Assembly (NCBI RefSeq): GCF_001620265.1
Contig: NZ_CP012661.1
Coordinates: 2,170,001-2,234,000 of the forward strand
DNA: 64,000 bases
From: Frigidibacter mobilis
Lineage (GTDB): Bacteria; Pseudomonadota; Alphaproteobacteria; Rhodobacterales; Rhodobacteraceae
Reading direction: 5' to 3'
The number at the start of each line of letters is the position of its first letter. The stretch's first letter is position 1. Positions 10,742-19,619 of the stretch are shown here, one piece after another. The position numbers were made by a program, and so were the translations under genes. A model generated the notes under the pieces. The model did no database searches and was not told the DNA's origin. It was given only the letters and a program-made list of their open reading frames with translations.

Positions 10742-12247
10742 ATGAACGAACTCCGCGCCTTCCGTGACGCCGGCCGCAGCGACGAGACCGATGCCGCCGC
10801 AACCGATGTGCTGCCGCACAATATCGAGGCCGAGCAGCAGTTGCTGGGCGCGATCCTGACCAACAACGACATCTATGACCGCATTGCCAGCGTCGTGCGC
10901 GCCGACCATTTCTTCGAGCCGGTGCACCGGCGGATCTTCGAGATCGCCTCGGCGCGGATCCACAAGAACGCGCTTGCCTCCCCCGTCACGCTCAAGGGTT
11001 TCCTCGAGGATGACGAGGGGCTGAAGGAACTGGGCGGGCCGGCCTACCTGGCGCGGCTTGCCGGCGCCGCGATCTCGGCCTTTGCCGCGCGCGACTATGC
11101 GCAGATGATCTATGACCTTGCGGTGCGGCGCGAGCTGATCGGGCTGGGGCGCGAAATCTCGGCCAAGGCCGCCAAGGTCGAGGTCACGAGCGAACCCAAG
11201 GACCAGATCGTCGAGGCCGAACAGCGGCTCTACCAGCTCTCGGAACAAGGCACTGCCGAGCGCGGCTTCGTGTCGTTTCTCAAGGCGGTGACAGAGGCGG
11301 TGAACGTCGCCAATGCCGCCTATCAGCGCGAGGGCGGGCTGGCCGGGGTCTCGACCGCGCTGGTCGATCTGGACAAGAAGCTGGGCGGGCTGCACAAGTC
11401 CGACCTTCTGATCCTGGCCGGGCGCCCCTCGATGGGCAAGACCTCGCTGGCCACCAACATCGCCTTCAACATCGCCAAGGCCTACAAGCGCGGCCGCCTG
11501 CATGACGGCACCGAGGGCGCGGTGCAGGGCGGCGTGGTCGGGTTCTTCAGCCTGGAGATGTCGTCCGAGCAGCTGGCGGCGCGGATCCTGTCCGAAGCCG
11601 CCGAGGTTCCCAGCGAGCAGATCCGCCGCGGCGACATGACCGAGGCCGAGTTCCGCCGCTTCGTCGAGGCCGCGAAGGCGCTGGAGGCCTGCCCGCTCTT
11701 CATCGACGATACCCCAGCCCTGCCGATCAGCCAGGTCGCCGCCCGCGCACGGCGGCTGAAGCGGACCCACGGGCTCGACGTGCTGATCGTGGACTACCTG
11801 CAGCTGCTGCGCGCCGGGTCCGGCAAGGAGAACCGGGTGCAGGAGGTGTCGGAGATCACCCAGGGCCTGAAGGCCATCGCCAAGGAGCTGAACATCCCGG
11901 TCATCGCCCTCAGCCAGCTCTCTCGCCAGGTGGAAAGCCGCGAGGACAAGCGCCCGCAACTGTCCGACCTGCGCGAGTCGGGCTCGATCGAGCAGGATGC
12001 CGATGTGGTGATGTTCGTCTACCGCGACGAGTACTACAAGGAACGCGAGAAGCCGGGCGAGGACAACCTGGAGGCGATGGCCAAGTGGCAGGAAACCATG
12101 CAGCGCGTGCATGGCAAGGCCGAGGTCATCATCGGCAAGCAGCGCCACGGCCCCATCGGCACGGTGGAGCTGAGCTTCGAGGGCCGCTTCACCCGCTTTG
12201 GCAACCTTGTGCGGCCCTGGCAGGACGGCAGCGAAGAGCGGTTTTAG
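10742..12247 (+). CDS. dnaB: Replicative DNA helicase DnaB
   Basis: The 501-aa protein has the N-terminal primase-binding domain (LPHNIEAEQQLLGAIL) and a RecA-type motor domain. Visible motifs are Walker A GRPSMGKTSLA, VGFFSLEMSSEQLAARIL, Walker B VLIVDYLQLL, and the arginine-finger region SDLRESGSIEQDADVVMF. It forms the hexamer that unwinds DNA at the fork. There is no intein. It has its own upstream region with DnaA-box-like sites and may be cotranscribed with alr. Confidence 0.98.
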   Translation: MNELRAFRDAGRSDETDAAATDVLPHNIEAEQQLLGAILTNNDIYDRIASVVRADHFFEPVHRRIFEIASARIHKNALASPVTLKGFLEDDEGLKELGGPAYLARLAGAAISAFAARDYAQMIYDLAVRRELIGLGREISAKAAKVEVTSEPKDQIVEAEQRLYQLSEQGTAERGFVSFLKAVTEAVNVANAAYQREGGLAGVSTALVDLDKKLGGLHKSDLLILAGRPSMGKTSLATNIAFNIAKAYKRGRLHDGTEGAVQGGVVGFFSLEMSSEQLAARILSEAAEVPSEQIRRGDMTEAEFRRFVEAAKALEACPLFIDDTPALPISQVAARARRLKRTHGLDVLIVDYLQLLRAGSGKENRVQEVSEITQGLKAIAKELNIPVIALSQLSRQVESREDKRPQLSDLRESGSIEQDADVVMFVYRDEYYKEREKPGEDNLEAMAKWQETMQRVHGKAEVIIGKQRHGPIGTVELSFEGRFTRFGNLVRPWQDGSEERF

Positions 12248-12325
12248 GCGGCGCGGTTCCGCGCCTCTGCCGCGCCCCCGCGCTTTGTGCTTGACCTTGC
12301 CCGCTGCGCTGCCGAAAACCCCGGC

Positions 12326-13375
12326 ATGGCCAGCGCAACCCTACAGATCGACCTTGATGCCGTGATCGCCAACTGGCGCGCACTGGACCGTATCACCGGG
12401 CCGGGCGTCGATACAGGCGCCGTGGTCAAGGCCGATGCCTACGGGCTGGGTGCGGGGCCGGTGGCGCTGGCGCTGGCCCGGGCCGGCGCGCGGCGGTTTT
12501 TCGTGGCCCAGGCCGAGGAAGGCGCGGCCCTGCGCAAGACGCTGGGGCCGGGGCCGGAAATCCTGGTCTTCGCCGGCCACATGGCGGGCGATGCCGCGAC
12601 GCTCGCGCAGGCAGAGCTGACACCGATGCTCAATTCCGTCGAACAGCTGACCCGGCATTTCGAATCGCTGCCGGGCCATGCCTTCGGGATGCAGCTTGAT
12701 ACCGGGATGAACCGGCTGGGGATGGAAGCGCCCGAATGGGAGGCGGTGGCAGGCATCGTGCTGGCCGAGGGGCCGACACTGCTGATGTCGCATCTGGCCT
12801 GCTCGGACGACCCCGCCGATCCGATGAACCCGGCGCAGCTGCACGAGTTCATCCGCCTGACCGAGGATACCGGCATTCCCCGCTCGCTCGCGGCGACGGG
12901 CGGCATCCTCCTTGGCCCCGAATACCATTTCGAGGTGACACGCCCCGGTATCGGCCTGCATGGCTGCGCGCCCTATCATGCCGGGCAGCAGGCGGTGCGG
13001 CTGTCGCTGCCGGTGGTGCAGTGGCGCGACGTGGCAGCGGGCGAGCATGTGGGCTATGCCAATGGCTTCATCGCCGACCGGCCGACGCGCATCGCCACGG
13101 TGTCTGCGGGCTATGCCGACGGGCTGGCGCGCACCCTGTCGGGCCGCGCGACGCTGTGGGCCGGGACCATTCCCTGCCCGCTGGTCGGGCGGGTGTCGAT
13201 GGACCTGATAACCGTCGATGTCAGCCACCTGTCCGAGGTGCCCGACGCGCTGGACATCCTTGGCCCGATGCAGGGCGCCGACGATCTGGCCGCGGTGGCC
13301 GGCACCATCGGCTACGAGATCCTCACCGGGCTCGGCTCCCGCTATGCCCGGCGCTATTACGGGGGCCAGCCATGA
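12326..13375 (+). CDS. alr: Alanine racemase
   Basis: The 349-aa PLP enzyme interconverts L- and D-alanine for peptidoglycan. The PLP lysine is K35 in AVVKADAYGLG, and the second catalytic base is the Tyr in SAGYADGLART. GRVSMDLITVDVS is the usual C-terminal motif. The frame opens at 12287, but the ATG at 12326 gives the standard MASATLQIDLDAV start. Its stop overlaps the mlaE start as ATGA. Confidence 0.96.
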   Translation: MASATLQIDLDAVIANWRALDRITGPGVDTGAVVKADAYGLGAGPVALALARAGARRFFVAQAEEGAALRKTLGPGPEILVFAGHMAGDAATLAQAELTPMLNSVEQLTRHFESLPGHAFGMQLDTGMNRLGMEAPEWEAVAGIVLAEGPTLLMSHLACSDDPADPMNPAQLHEFIRLTEDTGIPRSLAATGGILLGPEYHFEVTRPGIGLHGCAPYHAGQQAVRLSLPVVQWRDVAAGEHVGYANGFIADRPTRIATVSAGYADGLARTLSGRATLWAGTIPCPLVGRVSMDLITVDVSHLSEVPDALDILGPMQGADDLAAVAGTIGYEILTGLGSRYARRYYGGQP

Positions 13376-14157
13376 CCGCGCTCACCCGGCCGCTGGCGCA
13401 TCTGGGCCATGCCGTGCTGTCGGGGCTCGCCGCGCTTGGCCGGGTGTCGCGCTTTGCCGGGGCGACGGTGATGCACCTTGTCCGCCCGCCCTTCTACTGG
13501 CGCGAGTTCCTGCATGCCTGCCTGCAGATCGGCTGGCTGAGCCTGCCGGTCGTCGGCATGACCGCGATCTTCACCGGCGGCGCCCTGGCCCTGCAGATCT
13601 ACGCCGGCGGCTCGCGCTTCAACGCCGAATCCGTGGTGCCGCAGATCGTGGCGCTTGGCATCACCCGCGAGCTGGGGCCGGTGCTGGGGGCGCTGATGGT
13701 GGCGGCGCGGGTCGCAAGCTCCATCGCCGCCGAGATCGGCACCATGAAGGTGACAGAACAGATCGACGCGCTGACCACGCTTTCCACGCACCCGATGAAA
13801 TACCTGACGGTGCCGCGGGTGCTGGCGGCCACGCTGTCGATGCCGCTGCTGGTGGCAGTCGGCGATGCGCTTGGCATCTTCGGCGGCTATCTGGTCGGCA
13901 TCAACCGGCTGGGCTTTTCCGCCAGCACCTACATGTCCAACACCACCGGCTTCCTGCAGTTCTGGGATGTGGGTTCGGGGCTGGTCAAGGGCGCGGTATT
14001 CGGCTTCATCGTGGCGCTGATGGGCTGCTATTTCGGCATGAACTCTGGCCGCGGCGCGCAGGGCGTGGGCGGGGCCACCAAATCGGCCGTGGTCGCCGCC
14101 TCGGTGCTGATCCTCGCCTCCAACTATGTGCTGACAGAACTGTTCTTCGCCGCATGA
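13372..14157 (+). CDS. mlaE: MlaE-family ABC permease (lipid transport)
   Basis: The 261-aa inner-membrane protein of the MlaE/YrbE family has about five to six helices. Family signatures are FTGGALALQIYAGGSRFNAE, ITRELGPVLGALMVAARV, and AEIGTMKVTEQIDAL. These permeases move phospholipids between inner and outer membranes. It overlaps alr and mlaF by ATGA. No mlaD, mlaC or mlaB follows, so the substrate-binding MCE protein must be encoded elsewhere. Confidence 0.93.
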   Translation: MTALTRPLAHLGHAVLSGLAALGRVSRFAGATVMHLVRPPFYWREFLHACLQIGWLSLPVVGMTAIFTGGALALQIYAGGSRFNAESVVPQIVALGITRELGPVLGALMVAARVASSIAAEIGTMKVTEQIDALTTLSTHPMKYLTVPRVLAATLSMPLLVAVGDALGIFGGYLVGINRLGFSASTYMSNTTGFLQFWDVGSGLVKGAVFGFIVALMGCYFGMNSGRGAQGVGGATKSAVVAASVLILASNYVLTELFFAA

Positions 14158-14900
14158 TCCGCATCACCGACCTGCACAAGACCTTCGGCACCAACGCGGT
14201 TCTGCGCGGGGTGGACCTGCATGTGCCGAAGGGCGAGAGCATGGTCATCATCGGCGGATCGGGCACCGGCAAGTCGGTGCTGCTCAAATGCGTGCTGGGG
14301 CTGGTCACACCCGATGCCGGCAGCATCGAGGTCGACGGGCAGGACGTGACCAAGGTGCCCCGCGATGCCTTCCTCGCGCGCTTCGGGATGCTGTTCCAGG
14401 GCGGGGCGCTGTTCGACAGCCTCAGCGTCTGGCAGAATGTCGGATTCCGCCTGCTGCGCGGCCCGGCCAAGCTGCCCAAGGCGCAGGCGCGCGAGGTGGC
14501 CATCGAGAAGCTGCGCCGCGTCGGCCTGCGCCCCGAGGTGGCCGACCAGTTCCCGGCAGAGCTGTCAGGCGGGATGCAGAAACGCGTCGGCCTTGCCCGC
14601 GCCATCGCGGCAGAGCCCGAGATCATCTTCTTCGACGAACCCACAACCGGGCTGGACCCGATCATGGCCGGCGTCATCAACGAGCTGATCCGCGAAATCG
14701 TTGTGGAGATGGGCGCAACGGCGATGACCATCACGCACGATATGTCTTCCGTCCGTGCCATTGCCGACAAGGTGGCGATGCTGCATGGCGGCAAGATCCG
14801 CTGGACGGGGCCGGTCAGCGAAATGGACGCGACATCAGACCCTTACGTGCAACAATTCATCCACGGCCGCGCCACTGGCCCGATCGAGGCGGTGCGCTGA
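14154..14900 (+). CDS. mlaF: MlaF-family ABC transporter ATPase
   Basis: The 248-aa ATPase partners MlaE. It has Walker A GGSGTGKSVLL, signature LSGGMQKRVGLARAIA, Walker B IIFFDEPTTGLDP, and the switch histidine in TITHDMSSV. The FDEPTTGLDPI and GGMQKRV wording is typical of the Mla/Ttg2 type. Its start overlaps the mlaE stop, so the two are translationally coupled. A hairpin at 14923-14948 follows. Confidence 0.93.
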   Translation: MIRITDLHKTFGTNAVLRGVDLHVPKGESMVIIGGSGTGKSVLLKCVLGLVTPDAGSIEVDGQDVTKVPRDAFLARFGMLFQGGALFDSLSVWQNVGFRLLRGPAKLPKAQAREVAIEKLRRVGLRPEVADQFPAELSGGMQKRVGLARAIAAEPEIIFFDEPTTGLDPIMAGVINELIREIVVEMGATAMTITHDMSSVRAIADKVAMLHGGKIRWTGPVSEMDATSDPYVQQFIHGRATGPIEAVR

Positions 14901-14922
14901 GGCGCTAAATGATCGGCGAAAT

Positions 14923-14948
14923 GGAAACAATGCCTCGGCATTGTTTCC
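14923..14948 (+). terminator. Perfect hairpin after mlaF
   Basis: An 11-bp perfect stem (GGAAACAATGC / GCATTGTTTCC) with a 4-nt CTCG loop starts 22 nt after the mlaF stop. It has no U-tract, but its position between mlaF and the next gene suits a transcription end or mRNA 3'-end stabiliser. Confidence 0.5.
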
Positions 14949-14999
14949 CGCACGGAAACGACAGGCGGGCTGCCGCCCCCCCGCACACAGGCCCCGCCG

Positions 15000-15467
15000 A
15001 TGCCCCATGCCGCCCCCCCCATCCAGACCGCCCGCCCGCTGGTCGCCGTCAACCTTGCGCTTCTGGTGCTGCTCCCGCTGTCCTGGGCGGCGCCCCTGCT
15101 GCGGGCGGGGCTGCTGCCGTTCTTCGAGCTGCCGGCGATCTCGGTGCTGACCGGGCTGCAGGCGATCTGGCAGAAGGATGTCGCGCTGGCGCTGCTGGTC
15201 GCCTTCCTCGCGCTGGTCGCGCCCTATGCCAAGACCGTGCTGCTGGCGCTGATCCATTTCGGCCGGCTGCCCGCGCGGTTTCTGCCGGTGCTGCAACTGC
15301 TGGGCAAGCTGGCGATGGCCGATGTGTTCCTGATCGCGCTTTACATCGTGCTGGCCAAGGGCGTGGGCATGGGGCGGCTGGAAACGGCCTGGGGGCTTTA
15401 CCTCTTCACCGGTTGCGTGCTGGCCTCGCTGGCAGTGTCGCTGACCAGCAAACGCCCCGGCGCCTAA
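15000..15467 (+). CDS. PqiA-like (paraquat-inducible protein A family) membrane protein
   Basis: The 155-aa protein has about four membrane helices (LLVLLPLSWAAPLL, VALALLVAFLALVAPYAKT, ADVFLIALYIVLAKGVG, LYLFTGCVLASLAVSL). KTVLLALIHFGR and LQLLGKLAMADVFLIAL match the PqiA/LetA core. It has a single half-module and none of the zinc-type cysteines of full PqiA. PqiA/LetA works with MCE proteins in lipid traffic, so its place after mlaEF fits an envelope role, though this is inferred. Confidence 0.75.
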   Translation: MPHAAPPIQTARPLVAVNLALLVLLPLSWAAPLLRAGLLPFFELPAISVLTGLQAIWQKDVALALLVAFLALVAPYAKTVLLALIHFGRLPARFLPVLQLLGKLAMADVFLIALYIVLAKGVGMGRLETAWGLYLFTGCVLASLAVSLTSKRPGA

Positions 15468-15535
15468 GCGCGCGCGAAGGGCCGCCCGGGCACCCCGGGC
15501 CTTGAACCGCGGGCGGGCCTCGGGCAGAAGGGGGC

Positions 15536-16897
15536 ATGGCCAAAGCCCCCTCCGTGTTCACCTGCACCGCCTGCGGCGCCGTCCACAAGAAATGGGCCGG
15601 GCGCTGCGACGCCTGCGGTGCGTGGAACTCCATCACCGAAGAGGCGCCACTGTCGGCGGGCGGTGCCAAGGCGCTCTCGCAGCGCGGCCGCACCATCCCG
15701 CTGACCGATCTTGCCACGGAAGAAGCCCCCCCGCCCCGCGTGCGCTGCGGCATGGATGAGTTCGACCGGGTTCTGGGCGGCGGGCTGGTGCCCGCCTCGG
15801 CCATCCTTGTCGGCGGCGATCCGGGCATCGGCAAGTCCACCCTGCTGCTGCAAGCCACTGCCAGCTTTGCCCGCAAGGGGGTGAAATGCCTCTATATCTC
15901 GGGCGAGGAGGCCGCGGCGCAGGTGCGGATGCGCGCGCAGCGGCTGGGGCTGGCCGATGCGCCGGTCGGCCTTGGCGCCGAAACCAACCTGCGCGACATC
16001 CTCACGACGCTCGATGCCGAACGTCCGGGGCTGGCGGTGATCGATTCGATCCAGACCATGTGGGCCGATACGGTCGAGGCGGCGCCCGGGTCCGTCAGCC
16101 AGGTGCGCGCCGCCGCGCATGAGCTGGTGACCTTCGCCAAGCGGCGCGGCGTGGCGATCATCCTTGTCGGCCATGTCACCAAGGACGGCCAGATCGCCGG
16201 GCCGCGGGTGGTCGAACACATGGTCGATACCGTGCTCTACTTCGAGGGCGAGCGCGGCCACCAGTTCCGCATCCTGCGCGCGGTGAAGAACCGCTTCGGC
16301 CCCGCGGATGAGATCGGGGTGTTCGAGATGACCGGCGGCGGGCTGGCGCAGGTCGCCAACCCCTCGGCGCTGTTCCTGTCGGAACGCGGGCAGGCGCAAC
16401 CAGGATCGGCGGTGTTCGCCGGCATCGAGGGCACGCGCCCGGTGCTGACCGAAGTGCAGGCGCTGGTCGCGCCCTCCACCCTCGCCTCGCCGCGGCGCAC
16501 GGTGGTGGGGCTCGATTCCGGCCGCGTGTCGACCATCCTTGCGGTGCTGGAAGCGCGCTGCGGCATCCCCTTCACCGGGCTCGACGTGTTCCTGAATGTT
16601 GCGGGGGGCATGCGCGTCAACGAACCCGCCGCCGACCTTGCCATCGCCGCCGCGCTGCTTTCGGCGCGCGAGGATGTGGCACTTCCGCCAGACATGGCGA
16701 TATTCGGCGAAATCAGCCTGTCCGGCGCCCTGCGTCCGGTGGGGCAGGCGGAAAACAGGTTGAAAGAAGCGCAGAAACTTGGTTTTTCACAGGCGATCGC
16801 GCCCGAGCGGACCAAGATCGAAGGCATCGAGGGGATGCAGGTGCGCAAGATGTCCGATCTGACGGCATTCGTCGGCGAAATCTTCGGGGCGGGCTGA
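15536..16897 (+). CDS. radA: DNA repair protein RadA
   Basis: The 453-aa protein has a C4 zinc finger (C10, C13, C24, C27), a RecA-like core with Walker A GGDPGIGKSTLLLQA, the family motif KNRFGPADEIGVFEM, and a C-terminal Lon-like domain. RadA is a DnaB-like motor that extends D-loops during recombination. It heads the radA-cvpA-purF series common in this bacterial group. Confidence 0.97.
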   Translation: MAKAPSVFTCTACGAVHKKWAGRCDACGAWNSITEEAPLSAGGAKALSQRGRTIPLTDLATEEAPPPRVRCGMDEFDRVLGGGLVPASAILVGGDPGIGKSTLLLQATASFARKGVKCLYISGEEAAAQVRMRAQRLGLADAPVGLGAETNLRDILTTLDAERPGLAVIDSIQTMWADTVEAAPGSVSQVRAAAHELVTFAKRRGVAIILVGHVTKDGQIAGPRVVEHMVDTVLYFEGERGHQFRILRAVKNRFGPADEIGVFEMTGGGLAQVANPSALFLSERGQAQPGSAVFAGIEGTRPVLTEVQALVAPSTLASPRRTVVGLDSGRVSTILAVLEARCGIPFTGLDVFLNVAGGMRVNEPAADLAIAAALLSAREDVALPPDMAIFGEISLSGALRPVGQAENRLKEAQKLGFSQAIAPERTKIEGIEGMQVRKMSDLTAFVGEIFGAG

Positions 16898-16958
16898 CCC
16901 CCTCGGAACAATCAGAGCGGGGCGCATCCACGAATGCCCCGCGAACGGAGCGAGGGGC

Positions 16959-17576
16959 ATGGAAGGTTTTACCGTAATCGACGCGGTAGTGGCAGGTGTG
17001 ATCCTGCTCTCTGCGATACTGGCCTACAGCCGCGGGCTCGTGCGCGAGATCCTGGCGATTGCCGGATGGGTCGCCGCCGCGGTGCTGGCCTTCGTATTCG
17101 CGCCGCAGGTAGAGCCGCTGGTGCGGCAGGTGCCGATCCTGAGCGACTTCCTGGGCGACAGTTGCGAGCTGTCGATCATCGCCGCCTTTGCCGCGGTCTT
17201 CGCGCTGAGCCTGGTGGTGGTGTCGATCTTCACGCCGCTGTTCGCTTCGGCGGTGCAGCGCTCGGCCATCGGCGGCATCGACCAGGGGCTTGGCTTCCTG
17301 TTCGGCGTGGCGCGGGGGGTGCTGCTGGTGGCGGTGGCCTTCGTGGTCTATGACCGGGTGGTGGTCGACCAGTCGGTGCCGATGGTGGAAAATTCGCGCT
17401 CCAACAAGGTCTTCGCCTCGGTGCAGGCCAATCTGGACGAACGGATGCCCGAGGATGCTCCGGGCTGGATCGTCGGGAAATACGAACAACTGGTCGGCGC
17501 CTGCGGCATACCCGCCACAGCGCCAGCGGCAGAGCCGGTTCCGGGCGCAGCCGCTCCGGCGATCCCGGGAAACTGA
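16959..17576 (+). CDS. cvpA: CvpA-family inner-membrane protein
   Basis: The 205-aa protein has four predicted helices, with the family start VIDAVVAGVILLSAILAYSR and GLVREILAIAGWVAAAVLA. The tail after about residue 160 is soluble and Ala/Pro-rich. CvpA is named from colicin V production and its exact role is uncertain. Its link to purF is old and widely conserved; here purF begins 263 nt downstream. Confidence 0.92.
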   Translation: MEGFTVIDAVVAGVILLSAILAYSRGLVREILAIAGWVAAAVLAFVFAPQVEPLVRQVPILSDFLGDSCELSIIAAFAAVFALSLVVVSIFTPLFASAVQRSAIGGIDQGLGFLFGVARGVLLVAVAFVVYDRVVVDQSVPMVENSRSNKVFASVQANLDERMPEDAPGWIVGKYEQLVGACGIPATAPAAEPVPGAAAPAIPGN

Positions 17577-17765
17577 GGATGCAGCGCCCCCTGCCTATCC
17601 TTTATCAAGGAATGGCAAGGGGTTGCGGCGCGATCTTAAACCATTTTCTCAACTGCAGCCGTGCTCCCGCGCCGCCGCAATGCAGCACTCAGTTTTCCGC
17701 AACGCAGAGATTCGTCCTGTCTTCGTCGGAATTCGCCCTCAAGTGACGTGTCAGGATCGTGACAT

Positions 17766-17781
17766 GGCGGCCAAGGCCGCC
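17766..17781 (+). promoter_or_regulatory. Short hairpin in the purF leader
   Basis: GGCGGCC-AA-GGCCGCC is a perfect 7-bp inverted repeat about 60 nt before the purF start. It lies inside a tiny frame at 17764-17784 (Met-Ala-Ala-Lys-Ala-Ala-stop). A leader or attenuation role is possible but not shown. The rest of the 263-nt gap holds nothing I recognise. Confidence 0.25.
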
Positions 17782-17839
17782 TAAATGGTGCCACGCAACC
17801 CACCCCGCGGATTCGCCCGCGGATCTGGAGGCCACGCGC

Positions 17840-19300
17840 ATGCAGCCGTTCCTGAGCCACCCCTTCGACGACGACAAGCTGAAGGAGGAATGCGGGGTCT
17901 TCGGCGTGATCGGCGTCGCCGATGCCGCCAACTTCACCGCACTGGGCATGCACGCCCTGCAGCACCGGGGCCAGGAGGCCGGCGGTATCGTCGCCTATGA
18001 CCCCGAGACGGGCTTCAACTCTGCCCGCCGCTTCGGCTATGTGCGCGACAACTTCACCAGCCGCTCGGTGATGGACACGCTGCCCGGCAGCCTTGCCATC
18101 GGCCATGTGCGCTATTCCACCGCCGGATCGAAGGGCAATACCGCGATCCGCGATGTGCAGCCGTTCTTCGGCGAGTTCTCGATGGGCGGCGCGGCCATCG
18201 CCCATAACGGCAACCTGACCAATGCCGCCGCGCTGCGCCGCGAGCTGATCGAGCGCGGGTCGATCTTCCAGTCCTCGTCGGACAGCGAATGCATCATCCA
18301 CCTGATGGCCCGGTCGATCCAGAAGAACATCTCCGAGCGGATCAAGGATGCGCTGCGCCGGGTCGAGGGCGCCTTTTCCGTCATCGCCATGACCCGCACC
18401 AAGCTGATCGGGGTGCGCGACCCGCTGGGGGTGCGCCCGCTGGTTCTGGGCCGTGTCGGCGAGGGTTGGGCGCTGTCGTCGGAAACCTGCGCGCTCGACA
18501 TCATCGGCGCCGAGTTCATCCGCGAGATCGAGCCCGGCGAGATGGTGGTGATCGAGCATGGCGAGGTGCAAAGCTCGCGCCCCTTCGGACCCGCCAAATC
18601 GCGCTTCTGCATCTTCGAGCATGTGTATTTCAGCCGCCCGGATTCGATCCTCGGCGGCCGTTCCGTCTATGAGACCCGCCGCCAGATCGGGGTGGAGCTG
18701 GCGATCGAGGCGCCGGTGGAGGCCGATCTGGTCTGCCCGGTGCCCGACTCTGGCACGCCCGCGGCCATCGGCTACAGCCAGCAATCGGGCATTCCCTATG
18801 CGATGGGGATCATCCGCAACCAGTATATGGGCCGGACCTTCATCGAGCCGACCGAGAGCATCCGCAACATGGGGGTGCTGCTGAAGCTGAACGTCAACCG
18901 GGCGCTTATCAAGGGCAAGCGGGTGATCCTGGTCGACGACTCGGTCGTGCGCGGCACCACCAGCCGCAAGATCAAGGACATGATCCTCGATGCCGGCGCC
19001 GCCGAGGTGCATTTCCGCATCGCCTCGCCACCGACCGCCTGGCCCTGCTTCTACGGCGTCGACACGCCCGACCGCGACAAGCTGCTGGCCGCGCGGATGA
19101 GCGAGGAAGAGATGCGCGAATGGATCGGCGTCGACAGCCTGAAGTTCATCTCGCTGGACGGGCTCTACCGCGCGGCGGGAGAGGCGAACGGGCGCAATCG
19201 TGCCAGCCCGCAATATTGCGACGCCTGCTTCTCGGGCGAATACCCGGTAGCCCCGGCCGACCAGATCGAGAACGGGTTCCAGATGAAGGCGGCGGAATAG
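17840..19300 (+). CDS. purF: Amidophosphoribosyltransferase
   Basis: The 486-aa enzyme starts purine synthesis by turning PRPP and glutamine into phosphoribosylamine. The N-terminal nucleophile is C18 in KEECGVFGVIG, exposed after an 11-17-residue propeptide is cut. MHALQHRGQEAGG and the PRPP loop VILVDDSVVRGTTSRK are present. The frame opens at a GTG at 17759, but the ATG at 17840, with GGAG 9 nt upstream, is the better start. Repeat element A follows the gene. Confidence 0.97.
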   Translation: MQPFLSHPFDDDKLKEECGVFGVIGVADAANFTALGMHALQHRGQEAGGIVAYDPETGFNSARRFGYVRDNFTSRSVMDTLPGSLAIGHVRYSTAGSKGNTAIRDVQPFFGEFSMGGAAIAHNGNLTNAAALRRELIERGSIFQSSSDSECIIHLMARSIQKNISERIKDALRRVEGAFSVIAMTRTKLIGVRDPLGVRPLVLGRVGEGWALSSETCALDIIGAEFIREIEPGEMVVIEHGEVQSSRPFGPAKSRFCIFEHVYFSRPDSILGGRSVYETRRQIGVELAIEAPVEADLVCPVPDSGTPAAIGYSQQSGIPYAMGIIRNQYMGRTFIEPTESIRNMGVLLKLNVNRALIKGKRVILVDDSVVRGTTSRKIKDMILDAGAAEVHFRIASPPTAWPCFYGVDTPDRDKLLAARMSEEEMREWIGVDSLKFISLDGLYRAAGEANGRNRASPQYCDACFSGEYPVAPADQIENGFQMKAAE

Positions 19301-19321
19301 GCCCGTCTCAGTAGGTCCGTC

Positions 19322-19515
19322 TCGATGGCGAGGGCCATCGCCTTCGCCACGCGGTCACATTTCCATTTGCACCGGACAGCCTCAAAGACCCGGCCAGCGC
19401 CCGCCCCGCCAACGGCGGGCGCTTCTCGTCCGCCAGGCCGGGCGCTGGCCTGAGCCAGTCTCGTGTTGCCAGCGGCTCCGGGCGCCAGGTCCCGCACGGG
19501 CGGGGGCGAGGCAGC
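19322..19515 (-). repeat. Dispersed two-hairpin intergenic repeat, copy A
   Basis: Read on the minus strand, it closely matches 23187-23381 over most of its length and 29990-30115 over its first half. Hairpin 1 (19396-19423) pairs AGCGCCCGCC with GGCGGGCGCT. Hairpin 2 (19326-19349) is a near-perfect 10-bp stem with a 4-nt loop. Another shared block is GCCCGTGCGGGACCTGGCG. The repeat fills most of the 319-nt purF-SDR gap. Its minus-strand reading frame matches the frame in copy B, but it looks like a by-product of repeat identity rather than a gene. Confidence 0.75.
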
Positions 19516-19619
19516 CGGCCCAAATCTTCGTCAGGCCCTGCGGGAAAAACCATCGCCAGCACCACCGCGCCAATCCGCCCTCTTGCCATGTGCCGCGCCC
19601 GGTGCCAGAAGCCCCAGCC

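Noticed and set aside
19165..19497. 110-aa minus-strand frame within repeat A, similar to a frame in repeat B
   Set aside because: Similarity comes from the repeat itself; the hairpins are the conserved part, and the frame overlaps the purF end.
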